Counted from the first letter of the stretch, positions 8,410 through 16,789 are shown. The stretch: DNA of 64,000 nucleotides from Candidatus Cybelea sp. (GCA_036489315.1 DASXFZ010000010.1:62001-126000), one strand, 5' to 3'. Notes: generated by a model not told the origin, from the letters alone. Numbers and translations are program-made.

Positions 8410-9314
8410 CTAGCCGGAGTACCACTTCATGACGCGCAGCGCGCGCACCGTATTCCAACGGCTGGCCTTGCCGATCTGCTCGTCGAATGCGAGTCCGAGC
8501 CGGTCCGCGTGAAGATGATCTAGCGGCCAGCGGCCGTCCGCGCGGCGCCGCCGCGCGACAATTTCGACCGCCTCGGCGGCACGCTCGTCGGGTTTTACGC
8601 CGGCGCTTTGCAGGTATTCGAGGCCGCGCAGCACGTCGTAGTGCCACGTCGTTGGAAAGCTAAACAGCGCCCAGTTGGAACTGACGACTTCGCCCGTGCT
8701 CAAGCGCCGGAACATACGCCGCTCTAGCAGATATTCGTGGGCTCTCCGCCGCGCGCCGGTGACGGCCCCCGACGCTCCCCACGCTCGTTCGTATTCCGAC
8801 AGGCCTTCAAGAACGCGGATCGTGGAGTTGAAGGAGGAACGCACGCTCGGGGGCGCCTCGCAGTTCCATCCGCCGTCGGCAAGCTGTTCGCCCAAGAGGC
8901 GGTCGACGATCCGATCGCAGCGCTCGCCGAAGTAGCTTCCAAAAGCGAGAATTGCGCCGTTGATGCACGCTTCCGTCTCGCCGTCGAAGTAGGGTCGATC
9001 GCCGAGGCTCTCCCAGCGGAGGTTTGCTTTCACGCGAGCGACGGCCAGACGAGCCTCATCGCTCGACGGGTCGAGCCCCATCTCCCGCAAGAGCGCCAGC
9101 GCATCCATCGTGATCTCCAGCCGCGATCGCTGGTGTTCCACCAGCCCTCCGGCGCTTGTCGACCGAGCAGCGCTTTACCCCAGCCTTCGTTCGCAACGCG
9201 CGATCGCTTGCGCGCGACGGCGTCTGCGGGCTCGTCGGTAAGGTCGCGCATGACCTGCCAGCGAATCGCCGGATCTCCCTCAAGCAGCCACTGGACGGCG
9301 CTTACCTCACCCAT
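8410..9314 (-). pseudogene. Terpenoid-cyclase-like toroid protein, broken by a frameshift
   Basis: Two overlapping frames together make one protein of about 300 residues. The N-terminal part (from 9314) has WLLEGDPAIRWQVMRDL and ANEGWGKALL; the C-terminal part has TMDALALLREMGLDP, CINGAILAFGSYFGE, LADGGWNCE, WHYDVLRGLEYL and ADGRWPLDHLH. These repeats resemble the alpha/alpha toroid of squalene/prenyl cyclase-like proteins. The frames join at about 9117, where TGGAGATC would read correctly as TGGGAGATC, so loss of one G from a GGG run explains the break. It may be a true pseudogene or an assembly error. No cyclase DxDD acid motif is seen, so catalysis is doubtful. Confidence 0.7.
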
Positions 9315-9730
9315 TGTGCCCCATACGATCGACCAATTCGAAAGAGCTCCCCGAGCGGCCCTTCAGTTCGATCTCATTTTGACCCTCAATGAAAAGTCCT
9401 CCGACTGTTCTAGACCGTGACGGCCGGCCGCAATCGTTGCGTGCGTCGGCATCAGTGCGAGAACGAAACCCGGCTTGCACGTCGCCTTACCGAAATCGAG
9501 TGACGGCGGCACTGCAGCCGGCGAGAGCAAAAAGAAAACATCGACATGGTTGCAGCATGAGCGGACCAACGTCCAACTTCCACTGTAAGTGTCTCCTCCA
9601 CGACGTGTGCAATATTAATTCGCACTGATTAGAAATTTGTGAAGGCAGTGCAAGGTCGATATCAACTTTTATAAAACAAAAATAACAATTCCAGCCCTGA
9701 AGGCTGCTGCGTCAGAACGGAGGAGCAATC
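9315..9730. other. Intergenic region with an AT-rich island
   Basis: I see no convincing gene. A 68-codon minus-strand frame at 9363-9569 has no ribosome-binding site and no recognisable content. From about 9580 to 9705 the base composition falls far below the surroundings, with runs such as ttttataaaacaaaaataac; this is probably the promoter region of the gene at 9731, whose GGAGGAG lies at 9719-9725. Confidence 0.5.
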
Positions 9731-10312
9731 ATGCCAAAGCGTGGCGGCATCATCGGGATATCTGATCACGGCGGTTGGGCCGTGTTCGTAACGGTCGCGC
9801 GCGATGGGAGCCTCCTCGATCGCCGCCGCGTCGAGCTCGTTGACGAGTTCTTGCCCGCAATTCCCCATCACCACGAAGCTCAGGGGCTTGCGCCGCGCGA
9901 GGCCGTCGCTTTGGTCGAGCGCGTGCGCGAGTCTGCCGAGCGGCACGCCGCGCTCGCACTCGATGCCGTCGCACTGGCGGTGCGGCCTATTATTGGCGTC
10001 GCACTTCGCGAGTGCCCACCGCTTCCGCCGACGGTTGCCGAGCGAATCAAAGATTACCGTGCACGCAACGTTGCCGACTGGGTGATGTATCGAAGAGCGT
10101 TGTCCGGCGCTGCCGCCGCGCGCGGTTGGCCCGTCTACTGGTACGACTCGAAGAACGTTTTCGGCGCGGCGAGCGCGTCGTTGCGCGTTGACGACTTCGA
10201 CGTTTACTCTCTTGAAATGCGCAAAGCCGTCGGGCCGCCATGGAACAACGATCACAGGCTCGCGATGGCGGCGGCTATTGCCGCATCTTCGGCCTTGCGC
10301 GGCGCTGAATAG
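9731..10312 (+). CDS. Conserved protein of unknown function
   Basis: A 193-residue soluble protein with a good ribosome-binding site (GGAGGAG, six bases before ATG). It opens with a beta hairpin (GGIIGISDHGGWAVFVTVAR, then SLLDRRRVELVDE) and has well-spaced features: PHHHEAQ, RESAERHAALALDAVA, ALRECPPLPPTVAERIKDYR, NVADWVMYRRAL, YWYDSKNV and a final NDHRLAMAAAIAA helix. I recognise it as a pattern seen in bacterial hypothetical proteins but know no function. The layout of strand-1 Asp, middle Glu, Asp and a late D-H helix recalls an RNase H-like fold; that is speculation. It is preceded by the AT-rich island. Confidence 0.7.
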   Translation: MPKRGGIIGISDHGGWAVFVTVARDGSLLDRRRVELVDEFLPAIPHHHEAQGLAPREAVALVERVRESAERHAALALDAVALAVRPIIGVALRECPPLPPTVAERIKDYRARNVADWVMYRRALSGAAAARGWPVYWYDSKNVFGAASASLRVDDFDVYSLEMRKAVGPPWNNDHRLAMAAAIAASSALRGAE

Positions 10313-10455
10313 AAACGTTAACGCGTCATCGCGATTATACACCCGTAAGATAAGCAGATTCGTCGCGCTAGGGCCTTCCGCAGCGGCGCGCTTGGTGTTA
10401 AGATGGGCGCGCTATGTTTCTTTGGCGCCTGCACTTTGGCAGATTTAGTGCAAGC

Positions 10456-10489
10456 GCTGTTCTTTGAATAGCTGTTCTTTAGAACAGCT
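10456..10489 (+). promoter_or_regulatory. Direct repeat plus perfect palindrome before the lipoprotein gene
   Basis: GCTGTTCTTT occurs at 10456-10465 and again at 10471-10480 (15-bp period). The second copy forms a perfect inverted repeat, AGCTGTTCT-TT-AGAACAGCT (10470-10489), ending 11 bp before the ATG at 10501 and touching the GAAAGG ribosome-binding site. It could be an operator for a dimeric repressor or an RNA hairpin that hides the ribosome-binding site. Confidence 0.5.
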
Positions 10490-10500
10490 GAAAGGTTTCA

Positions 10501-11568
10501 ATGTTTGGGTTTACTTCCGTGTGCACGCGCGCCGCGAGCGGCGCACTCATGATCGCGCTGCTGGCCGGATGCGCGGGCGGAGCCCGCTCCGGCAGCTTCG
10601 GCGCCGTGCCTGCGGTATCGGCTCAGGCAGCCTACGTACGCTTTGGCTCGAGCGCGCCGGTGCTGCAGACGCTCGACGTTCCGCTGAGCCAGTTTCCGAA
10701 CGCGGCCGGAACCCTTCTCACCGGTATTCGCGGCAACCTTATCACGGGTTTCATCGACACGCTAAGCGGGTCGAATCTGGGCGTCGTCTACGATCGAAAA
10801 ACCGGCGTCTGGACGCCGATTAAATACCCGGGCTCGGCAAAGACCAGCGTATACGGCCCAGCCGTCACGCAGACGGGCTATCGGCTCGTTGGGAGCTATC
10901 AGAAAAAGGGGCAGGCCAACGCCGACGGATTTGTCTACGACTCCACGACCAAGAAGTACGTCGCCCTAGACGCTCCGGCAACCTTGTGCGCGCCCAAGTC
11001 GTGCAACTACACGATCGTTCACAGCAACTACGGTGATGCGGCCTACAAAGCGGTTGGAAATTACGATGCGGTAGGTTCCGGCTCGGCCCTGGCCCGTCCG
11101 GATACGTATCCCGTTTCGGGACATGCATTCATCTACGATTCGGCCACCTCGAAGTTCTCGACGCTCGAATTTCCCGGCTCCATCAGCGCGACGGCTTACG
11201 GCATTTGGATGGACGGCAATACCGTCGCGATCGCCGGCGGCTATACGGATAAGAAAGGCACGCACGCGTACGTCCGCAACCTCGCGGGGAGCAAAATGCT
11301 GGTCTACACGTGGCCGAAGTCGATCCTCACCCACTTCGAGGGGATCACGGGAGCAGGTGGTGCTGGAAACTACAACGTGGTCGGCGACTACTTCGATCTC
11401 AAAGACAAAACGCTCGAGTATGGGTTCTTCCTACCGATTCGCAACTGGACCGCGGGAACGCCTACAGTCATTGGCCCCGTCAGCGCCAACTCCGTCTTCG
11501 GACGGACCGCCATCGGCGTCTATGTTGGAGCCGGCCTAACCAACGGCTATATCACGGCGATCCCATAG
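10501..11568 (+). CDS. HAF-repeat-type lipoprotein
   Basis: A 355-residue predicted lipoprotein; the signal ends in LLAGC. The mature part consists of repeating strands such as LLTGIRGNLITGFID, YRLVGSYQKKG, ATAYGIWMDGNTVAIAGGYTD and YNVVGDYFD, the G-N-x-x-x-G-x-Y pattern of extracellular HAF-repeat proteins, which probably form a propeller. It is paralogous in style to the next gene. Function unknown; a surface or periplasmic location is inferred from the signal. The palindrome just upstream suggests specific regulation. Confidence 0.75.
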   Translation: MFGFTSVCTRAASGALMIALLAGCAGGARSGSFGAVPAVSAQAAYVRFGSSAPVLQTLDVPLSQFPNAAGTLLTGIRGNLITGFIDTLSGSNLGVVYDRKTGVWTPIKYPGSAKTSVYGPAVTQTGYRLVGSYQKKGQANADGFVYDSTTKKYVALDAPATLCAPKSCNYTIVHSNYGDAAYKAVGNYDAVGSGSALARPDTYPVSGHAFIYDSATSKFSTLEFPGSISATAYGIWMDGNTVAIAGGYTDKKGTHAYVRNLAGSKMLVYTWPKSILTHFEGITGAGGAGNYNVVGDYFDLKDKTLEYGFFLPIRNWTAGTPTVIGPVSANSVFGRTAIGVYVGAGLTNGYITAIP

Positions 11569-11661
11569 AAGTGTGATCGCCGTGAAGTACTACGAGAGCC
11601 GATTTCCTCGAAGACCCCATCAAGAGACAGACCGACACAAACCGGCTATAGGAGAGACGTC

Positions 11662-12696
11662 ATGAACACCCTGTTTCGCAACGCGTTGCTTGCCGCCACG
11701 GCGCTGGCTGGATTAGCCGCCGCAGGCTGTAGCGGATCTTCGGCCCCGATCCCCGCGCCCAATCTCAACTCCGCTCCGGCGGGACTCTCTGCCCATACAA
11801 ATCCCTCGCCGACACCGGTCCCATTAAATTTTACGACCGTCGATAGTCCCGGAAGCACGACCTTCAATAAGGTTCTTGACATCAACGAGCTCGGCGTTAT
11901 CGTCGGTACCGACGGCACCGGGACGGCAAGCGATCCCAGCAACGGATACGACTCATCGCCGCCCTACACGAAGTTCAACGCGCTTAATTATCCCGGGGCG
12001 CTCGATACCGTGTCGGCGGGGTTGTCGAGTAGCCGTTATAAGACGGGATACTTCGTCGACAGAAGTAAGGGACACCATACCTGGGGATTCGTCAAGGATC
12101 GCGGCATCTGGACGCTTTACAAGGATACCAAAGCGCCAAATGGCCCCGGCTGTACTACGGCACTCCTGGGTATCAACGTTTCAGGCCAAGCCGTCGGCTA
12201 CTACATCGACATAAACGGCAATAAGCAGGCAACGGAACTGACCGTTAGCAATCGGCACTTTTCGGGCTTTCATCCGCCGGGAGCGGTCAGCGCTACAGCC
12301 AACGGAATCAATCAGCGCGGAGATGTCGTCGGAACCGAAACGCTCGGCAACGGCGTAACGGAAGGCTGGCTGATGCGTGACGGAGCCTACTTGCAGCTCG
12401 TCTATCCCAACGCCGTCAGCACCCAGGCACTGGGCCTCAACTTCGACGACGACATCGTTGGGTCGTATACCGATGTGTCGGGCGGCACGCACGGATTTAT
12501 CCTCATCCACCCCAATCCGAGCAAAGAGTTTTGGCAGTCGGTGGACGAGCCGAATGCTGCCGGCTATACCGTCCTTACCAGCAACAACTCGCATCACGCG
12601 TTCACGGGTTGGTACGTCGATTCACAAGGGAACACACATGGATTTGTAGCCAACGCTAAACAGGGCGGTAGCGGAAGCGCACGCCCCGTGCGCTGA
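11662..12696 (+). CDS. HAF-repeat-type lipoprotein
   Basis: A 344-residue predicted lipoprotein: lipobox AAAGC, then a Pro/Ser/Ala-rich linker, then repeats of the type DINELGVIVGTDG, GINVSGQAVGYYID, GINQRGDVVGTET, GLNFDDDIVGSYTD and HAFTGWYVDSQGNTHGF. This is the classic HAF pattern (a GIN..G.VVG strand followed by a HGF strand). The ribosome-binding site AGGAGA is nine bases before ATG. It shares fold and orientation with the gene ending at 11568 (93-nt gap), so the two may be ancient duplicates. Function unknown. Confidence 0.8.
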   Translation: MNTLFRNALLAATALAGLAAAGCSGSSAPIPAPNLNSAPAGLSAHTNPSPTPVPLNFTTVDSPGSTTFNKVLDINELGVIVGTDGTGTASDPSNGYDSSPPYTKFNALNYPGALDTVSAGLSSSRYKTGYFVDRSKGHHTWGFVKDRGIWTLYKDTKAPNGPGCTTALLGINVSGQAVGYYIDINGNKQATELTVSNRHFSGFHPPGAVSATANGINQRGDVVGTETLGNGVTEGWLMRDGAYLQLVYPNAVSTQALGLNFDDDIVGSYTDVSGGTHGFILIHPNPSKEFWQSVDEPNAAGYTVLTSNNSHHAFTGWYVDSQGNTHGFVANAKQGGSGSARPVR

Positions 12697-12820
12697 TCGG
12701 TCCGGCAGCTACGAATGGCCGCCGTTTCATTTCAACCAGAATGTAGGCGGCGGCCGTGCCCACAGACTTTCATCAGCGGGCCCTGGATTTTCCAGACTTC
12801 GAGGTAGCGCCCTGAAAAAA

Positions 12821-13175
12821 TGGTGGAGCTGTCGGGGTACCGCCCCCCGAGTCCAAGAAACCTTACCGGCGCGTTCTCCAGGCTCAGCTTCGGCTTTATC
12901 TTATTCGAACGGACGCCCCAAAGCGCGGCTTACCGTTCGCTGCAGATCCTTGATCTCGCACGTGCGTCGAATCACGCGCCCGTGCCAGCCCGAATTTGTG
13001 ACCGGAGGGCAGAGTGGTTCGGGCCGACTCTCTGCGTCCGGTGACTAGCCTAGATTAGGCAGCCAGTGCGTATTCGTTGTTGGCAGTTATTGCCGTTGCG
13101 ATCGTTTTAGGAGTGCTCGCAGCTCCGCCTGCTAACGCCGACTAAAGGCCTTCCTGTCGAACCTATTTCAGCCCC
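12821..13175 (-). ncRNA. ssrA: tmRNA (transfer-messenger RNA), tag ANNEYALAA
   Basis: The minus strand begins GGGGCTGAAATAGGTTCGAC, the standard tmRNA 5' end, and finishes CAGCTCCACCA, which pairs with GGGGCTG to form the acceptor stem with an encoded CCA. The resume region reads ATAACT then GCC AAC AAC GAA TAC GCA CTG GCT GCC TAA at 13084-13055, giving the degradation tag ANNEYALAA. At 355 nt it has the usual length. A TTTTTT follows the CCA end directly and probably serves as part of the terminator. It rescues stalled ribosomes with SmpB, which is not in this window. Confidence 0.95.
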
Positions 13176-13188
13176 ATGTCGGACAAGC

Positions 13189-13194
13189 ATTATA
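13189..13194 (-). promoter_or_regulatory. -10 box (TATAAT) of the tmRNA promoter
   Basis: A perfect TATAAT on the minus strand lies 13 bp before the mature tmRNA 5' end. It allows transcription to start near 13182, leaving a short 5' trailer for RNase P. No clear -35 box is seen at the expected distance. Confidence 0.75.
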
Positions 13195-13226
13195 ACACGC
13201 CGGCCAAGCCTGGAGTTTCGCGACGC

Positions 13227-13592
13227 CTAGGTCTTCGCTTCGGAGCTGCTGGCCGCGTGTAAGAGCGTCGAAACGATCAGCATGATGATCGCGCCGTACA
13301 GGTCGGCAAGCCAGGGGTTGACGCCGCTGCTCGGATCATAGAGGTGGATGAAACGGACGGTGATCACGAAGAGCAGGTAGTTGATCACGAACGAGAAGAG
13401 CCCGAACGTAATCAGGGTGAGCGGCAGCGAGACCAACTTGAGAATCGGCCCGATCAGCGCGTTCACGAGGCCGAATACGATCGCCGCGATAACGGCGTTC
13501 CAGACGGTGGTGTTGTGGTAAAAGCCCGGAACGAACTTCGCGATTAGATAGAAGACCAGTGCGTTGATCAGGAATCTCAGGAGCCAGTTCAA
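13227..13592 (-). CDS. YvlD/phage-holin-4-family membrane protein
   Basis: A 121-residue protein with four hydrophobic segments. The pattern LLRFLINALVFYLIAKFVPGF, then AAIVFGLVNALIGPILKLVS and PLTLITFGLFSFVINYLLF, is characteristic of the PF04020 four-helix family (YvlD). The family is named after holins but most members are chromosomal and of unknown role. Its ATG overlaps the uvrC stop by 4 nt, so it is the last gene of the Clp_N-DedA-UvrC operon. Confidence 0.8.
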   Translation of the reverse strand: MNWLLRFLINALVFYLIAKFVPGFYHNTTVWNAVIAAIVFGLVNALIGPILKLVSLPLTLITFGLFSFVINYLLFVITVRFIHLYDPSSGVNPWLADLYGAIIMLIVSTLLHAASSSEAKT

Positions 13593-15556
13593 GGTTTATA
13601 CCCTCCTTCGAGTGCTTGCTTGACCTTTGCGGCCAAGGTAGGGCTCATCCCTTTAACGGCGGCGATTTCGTCGAGCGCCGCACGGCGAATTCCCGCCGGG
13701 GAGCCGAAAGCGGTGAGCAGGCGCTTTTTGCGGACCGGGCCGACGCCGTCGAGCGCGTCGAGCGCCGAACGCGTCATCGACTTCGCGCGCCGCAGACGAT
13801 GGTAGGTGACGGCGAAGCGGTGCGCCTCGTCGCGAATTCGCGCGACGAGATGCAGCGCCGCCGAGTTCGCAGGCAGGACGATCGGCTCCGACTGGTTGGG
13901 AAGGTACAACCATTCGTGCTCTTTGGCGAGGCCCGCAACCGGCAGTCCCGTCATGTCGAGCTCTTCGAGCACCTCGACGACCGCGCTGAGCTGACCCTTG
14001 CCGCCGTCGATCAGCAAGAGGTCGGGTTTTTTGTTGAACTTCTCTTTTTTCGCCAGCTCGCGTTCCATGAGGGTTTCGGTCCGGTCGGTTTCGCGGCGCA
14101 GATAGCGCAGCCGCCGGCGCAGCGTCTCCTGCATCATCGCGAAATCGTTGGGGCCGCGGTCGTACTGAATCTTGAAACGGCGGTACTCGCTCTTGCGCGG
14201 CCGCCCTTCCACGAAGACGACCATCGATGCGACTGGGTTGGTTCCCTGGATATTCGAGACGTCGTAGCACTCGATGCGATGCGGGGGCTCCGGCAGCTCG
14301 AGCGCGTCCGCGAGGTCGGTGAGCGCGCGCGCCTGCGCGGTCTCCTGTACCTCCTGATGCGCTAAGAATGCTTTGAGATTCTGCTCGGCGTTCTTCTGCA
14401 CCAGCCGCAGATAGTCGCAGCGGGCGCCGCGCTGCGGCTGCAGGATGCGCACGCGCTGTCCTTTGACCGACGACAGCCAGGATTCGATCGTCTCGCGCTC
14501 GTCGGGCAATGCCGTAACGAGCAGTTCCTTGGGAATCGCTGCCGCTTGCGCGGCGGCCGAGCGGCGCGTCTCCGGAACCGGCGCCTGCACGTCGCGCGCG
14601 ACGCGCGCCGGCGAGTACGCTTTGCCATCGAGTGCGCTCGCCGTCCGTGCGGTGTAGAACTGCTTGAGGAACTCAGCGGTCAGCAGCGCGTCGGTCTGGT
14701 CGTAGACGCCGTCGAGGATGAAGTGTTCTTGGCCGATCAGCTTGCCGCCGCGCACGAGGAAGACTTGCATGCAGGCTTGCCCCTGCGAGCGGGCGACGGC
14801 GATAAGGTCCATGTCGAGCCGCGATTTCCATACGACCTTCTGAGCCTCGGTCACGCGGCGCACCTGCACGATGCGATCGCGCAGCCGCGCCGCCGCTTCG
14901 AAGTGCAGCCGCTCGGCGGCGTCGCTCATCTCGTGCTGCAGGCGGTGCAGCAGCGAATCTTGCTTGCCCTCCAAGAAGAGGACGACCTCGTCGATCGTAC
15001 GATCGTAATCTTCTTCCGTCTGATAGCCGACGCACGGCGCGAGGCAGCGCTTGATGTGATACTGCAGGCACGGCCGCTTCCGGCGCCCGTCGATCGGCTC
15101 GCGGCAGGTGCGCAGCGGAAAGACGAGCCGCACGAGATCGATCAGCTCGCGCAGGCCGTGCGCGTTGGTGTACGGGCCGAAGTAGCGTGCGCCGTCATTG
15201 CGGATCATGCGCGTGAAGACGACCCGCGGAAACGGCTCGTTGGTAACCTTCAAGTACGGATAGCGTTTGTCGTCGCGCAGACGCACGTTGAACGGCGGCT
15301 GGTAGCGCTTGATGAGATTTGCTTCGAGTATCAGCGCCTCGACTTCGTTGGTTACGACGATCGTGCGCACGTCGAGGACGCGGGCTGCCATGGCCGCAAT
15401 CCGCGTCTGGTGCGCCGCTCCCTCCTGGAAGTAGGAACGAACCCGGTTGCGCAGCGAGACGGCCTTACCGATGTAAAGGATCTCGTCGCCGGGCCCGACC
15501 ATCAGGTACACGCCGGGCGCGTCGGGGATATGCGCAAGCGTCTCTTGCAGCCTCAC
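13589..15556 (-). CDS. uvrC: Excinuclease ABC subunit C
   Basis: A 655-residue nucleotide-excision repair nuclease that makes the 3' and 5' incisions with UvrB. The N-terminal GIY-YIG domain is intact (PGVYLM, EILYIGKAVSLRNRVRSYF). A cysteine cluster (CLQYHIKRCLAPC) and a UVR helix-pair (LHRLQHEMSDAAERLHFEAAARLRD) follow, then the RNase H-like half with ECYDVSNIQGTNPVASMVVF and LLIDGGKGQLSA, and helix-hairpin-helix repeats at the C-terminus (ALDGVGPVRKKRLLTAFGSP). Length matches the family. It begins 13 nt after the DedA stop. Confidence 0.95.
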   Translation of the reverse strand: MRLQETLAHIPDAPGVYLMVGPGDEILYIGKAVSLRNRVRSYFQEGAAHQTRIAAMAARVLDVRTIVVTNEVEALILEANLIKRYQPPFNVRLRDDKRYPYLKVTNEPFPRVVFTRMIRNDGARYFGPYTNAHGLRELIDLVRLVFPLRTCREPIDGRRKRPCLQYHIKRCLAPCVGYQTEEDYDRTIDEVVLFLEGKQDSLLHRLQHEMSDAAERLHFEAAARLRDRIVQVRRVTEAQKVVWKSRLDMDLIAVARSQGQACMQVFLVRGGKLIGQEHFILDGVYDQTDALLTAEFLKQFYTARTASALDGKAYSPARVARDVQAPVPETRRSAAAQAAAIPKELLVTALPDERETIESWLSSVKGQRVRILQPQRGARCDYLRLVQKNAEQNLKAFLAHQEVQETAQARALTDLADALELPEPPHRIECYDVSNIQGTNPVASMVVFVEGRPRKSEYRRFKIQYDRGPNDFAMMQETLRRRLRYLRRETDRTETLMERELAKKEKFNKKPDLLLIDGGKGQLSAVVEVLEELDMTGLPVAGLAKEHEWLYLPNQSEPIVLPANSAALHLVARIRDEAHRFAVTYHRLRRAKSMTRSALDALDGVGPVRKKRLLTAFGSPAGIRRAALDEIAAVKGMSPTLAAKVKQALEGGYKP

Positions 15557-15569
15557 GGCGCCGGCCGGC

Positions 15570-16190
15570 TCAGGAATCGGCGCGAGCCGGGCGCCTCCGG
15601 AGCCGCAGGATGACGATCGCCGCGATTACCGCGACGACGGCCACGCCGAGCAGCAGATAGGCGCCGCGATGCAGCAGCGGGAGCACGGTATCGAGGTGCG
15701 CGCCCAGGGCGTGGCCGATTAAAATCAAGCCACTGCAAAAGATCAGCGATCCGAGGAACGTCCAAAGGTAGAAATGCGCGAGGTTCATCTCGGCGATGCC
15801 GGCCGGTATCGAGACGACGCCGCGCAGCACCGGTAAAAACCGGCAGATGAAGACCGCAAAGGTGCCCCAGCGTTCGAAAAATCGATGGACGATCATCAGC
15901 CGATCGTGCGTGAAGTGCACGTACTTCCCGTAACGCTCGATGATCGGCACGCCGCCAAAGCGGCCGATAGCATAGCCGACCGTGTTGCCGGCCAGTTCGC
16001 CCGCCATGGCGACCGCGATCGTCAGCCAGAGGCTGCTCAGGTGGCCGGTCGCGGTGAGTCCGCCGGCCACCGGAAGTATGACCTCGGTGCCGATGGGGAC
16101 CGCCATGTTGCCCAGCGCCAGCCCGACGAACAAGCCGAGATAGCCGTACGTGTCGATGAGCGATACGATCGCCTGCTGGAGGTGTTCCAC
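15570..16190 (-). CDS. DedA-family membrane protein
   Basis: About 206 residues. DedA features in order: YGYLGLFVGLALGNMAVPIGTEVILPVAGGL, GELAGNTVGYAIGRFGG, the re-entrant motif FERWGTFAVFICRFLPVLRGVVSIPAG and a MNLAHFYLWTFLGS segment. Members are undecaprenyl-phosphate or phospholipid flippases/scramblases. The open frame extends to 16382 but that part overlaps the Clp_N gene and is not hydrophobic; the GTG at 16190, 8 nt after the upstream stop, is the only fitting start. Confidence 0.85.
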   Translation of the reverse strand: MEHLQQAIVSLIDTYGYLGLFVGLALGNMAVPIGTEVILPVAGGLTATGHLSSLWLTIAVAMAGELAGNTVGYAIGRFGGVPIIERYGKYVHFTHDRLMIVHRFFERWGTFAVFICRFLPVLRGVVSIPAGIAEMNLAHFYLWTFLGSLIFCSGLILIGHALGAHLDTVLPLLHRGAYLLLGVAVVAVIAAIVILRLRRRPARADS

Positions 16191-16198
16191 CGGCTTCT

Positions 16199-16603
16199 TT
16201 ACTCTCGGGCAGACGCGGTGTTTCGAGTCGCTGCGCGGCGCAGAATCTCCGCAGCGGAGCTGCCCCCTTCCATCCGCAGGGCCTCGAAGAGATCGCTGGG
16301 GCCGATCTCGCGGTCCCCGGCGCGCTCCTGGGCGAGCGAGACGATCCGCCGGACTCGGGGCGTGATGAGGATGCCCTCCCACAAACGATCCTCGCCGGTG
16401 CCGAGCGCTCGCCGGACTTGCGCGTGGACTTCGGGTACGTCGATACCGTCGGCATCAAGGGCCTGCAGCGTCGCGGGATCGCGCTCCTCGAGCAAGGCGA
16501 CCAGCAGGTGTTCGGCGCCGACGTAGTAGTGACTGTGATTCCGGCACTCTTGCTCGGCTACTCGAAGCACGCGCCTTGCGGCTGGGTCAAAGTTTGAGAA
16601 CAA
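16199..16603 (-). CDS. Stand-alone Clp N-terminal domain protein
   Basis: A 134-residue protein made of two Clp_N repeats: FDPAARRVLRVAEQECRNHSHYYVGAEHLLVALLEE and ITPRVRRIVSLAQERAGDREIGPSDLFEALRMEG. These are the substrate/adaptor-binding repeats of ClpC/ClpA, here without any ATPase domain. Such orphans (like plant ClpT) may modulate a Clp protease; that is inference. The start is TTG at 16603, supported by GAAGGA five to six bases upstream, and this Shine-Dalgarno lies inside an interspersed repeat. It leads the DedA-UvrC operon. Confidence 0.8.
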   Translation of the reverse strand: MFSNFDPAARRVLRVAEQECRNHSHYYVGAEHLLVALLEERDPATLQALDADGIDVPEVHAQVRRALGTGEDRLWEGILITPRVRRIVSLAQERAGDREIGPSDLFEALRMEGGSSAAEILRRAATRNTASARE

Positions 16604-16606
16604 GAC

Positions 16607-16632
16607 GTCCTTCGACAGGCTCAGGATGACAA
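16607..16632. repeat. Interspersed repeat of the CCTTCGACA-gctcagg family
   Basis: The + strand reads gtccttcgacaggctcagg followed by atgacaa. The same core (tccttcgacaagctcagg) recurs at 35401. On the minus strand it places GAAGGA at the correct distance before the TTG start of the Clp_N gene. It sits between that gene and tRNA-Pro. Confidence 0.65.
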
Positions 16633-16652
16633 GTTAGAGGAGGAAGGAAACT

Positions 16653-16726
<74 letters not shown>

Positions 16727-16789
16727 AAGATTTCTCGCTTTTTCGCAGGGCGATGCTCCCTTCCTTTCCAAAGAGGCCTCTCGTTGCTC

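Noticed and set aside
9363-9569. 68-codon minus-strand ORF in the 9.3-9.7 kb gap
   Set aside because: No ribosome-binding site, no recognisable motif, mixed composition.
12820-13044. A 74-codon + strand ORF
   Set aside because: Antisense to the tmRNA body; composition is not protein-like.
13077-13145. A hydrophobic + strand peptide frame (LLAVIAVAIVLGVLAAPP) that looked like a small secreted protein
   Set aside because: It has no start or ribosome-binding site and lies wholly inside the tmRNA on the other strand, whose tag codons and domain structure explain the sequence.
13227-13592. Prophage remnant suggested by the holin family name
   Set aside because: No other phage gene is nearby and the YvlD-like family is chromosomal; it is in a housekeeping operon.
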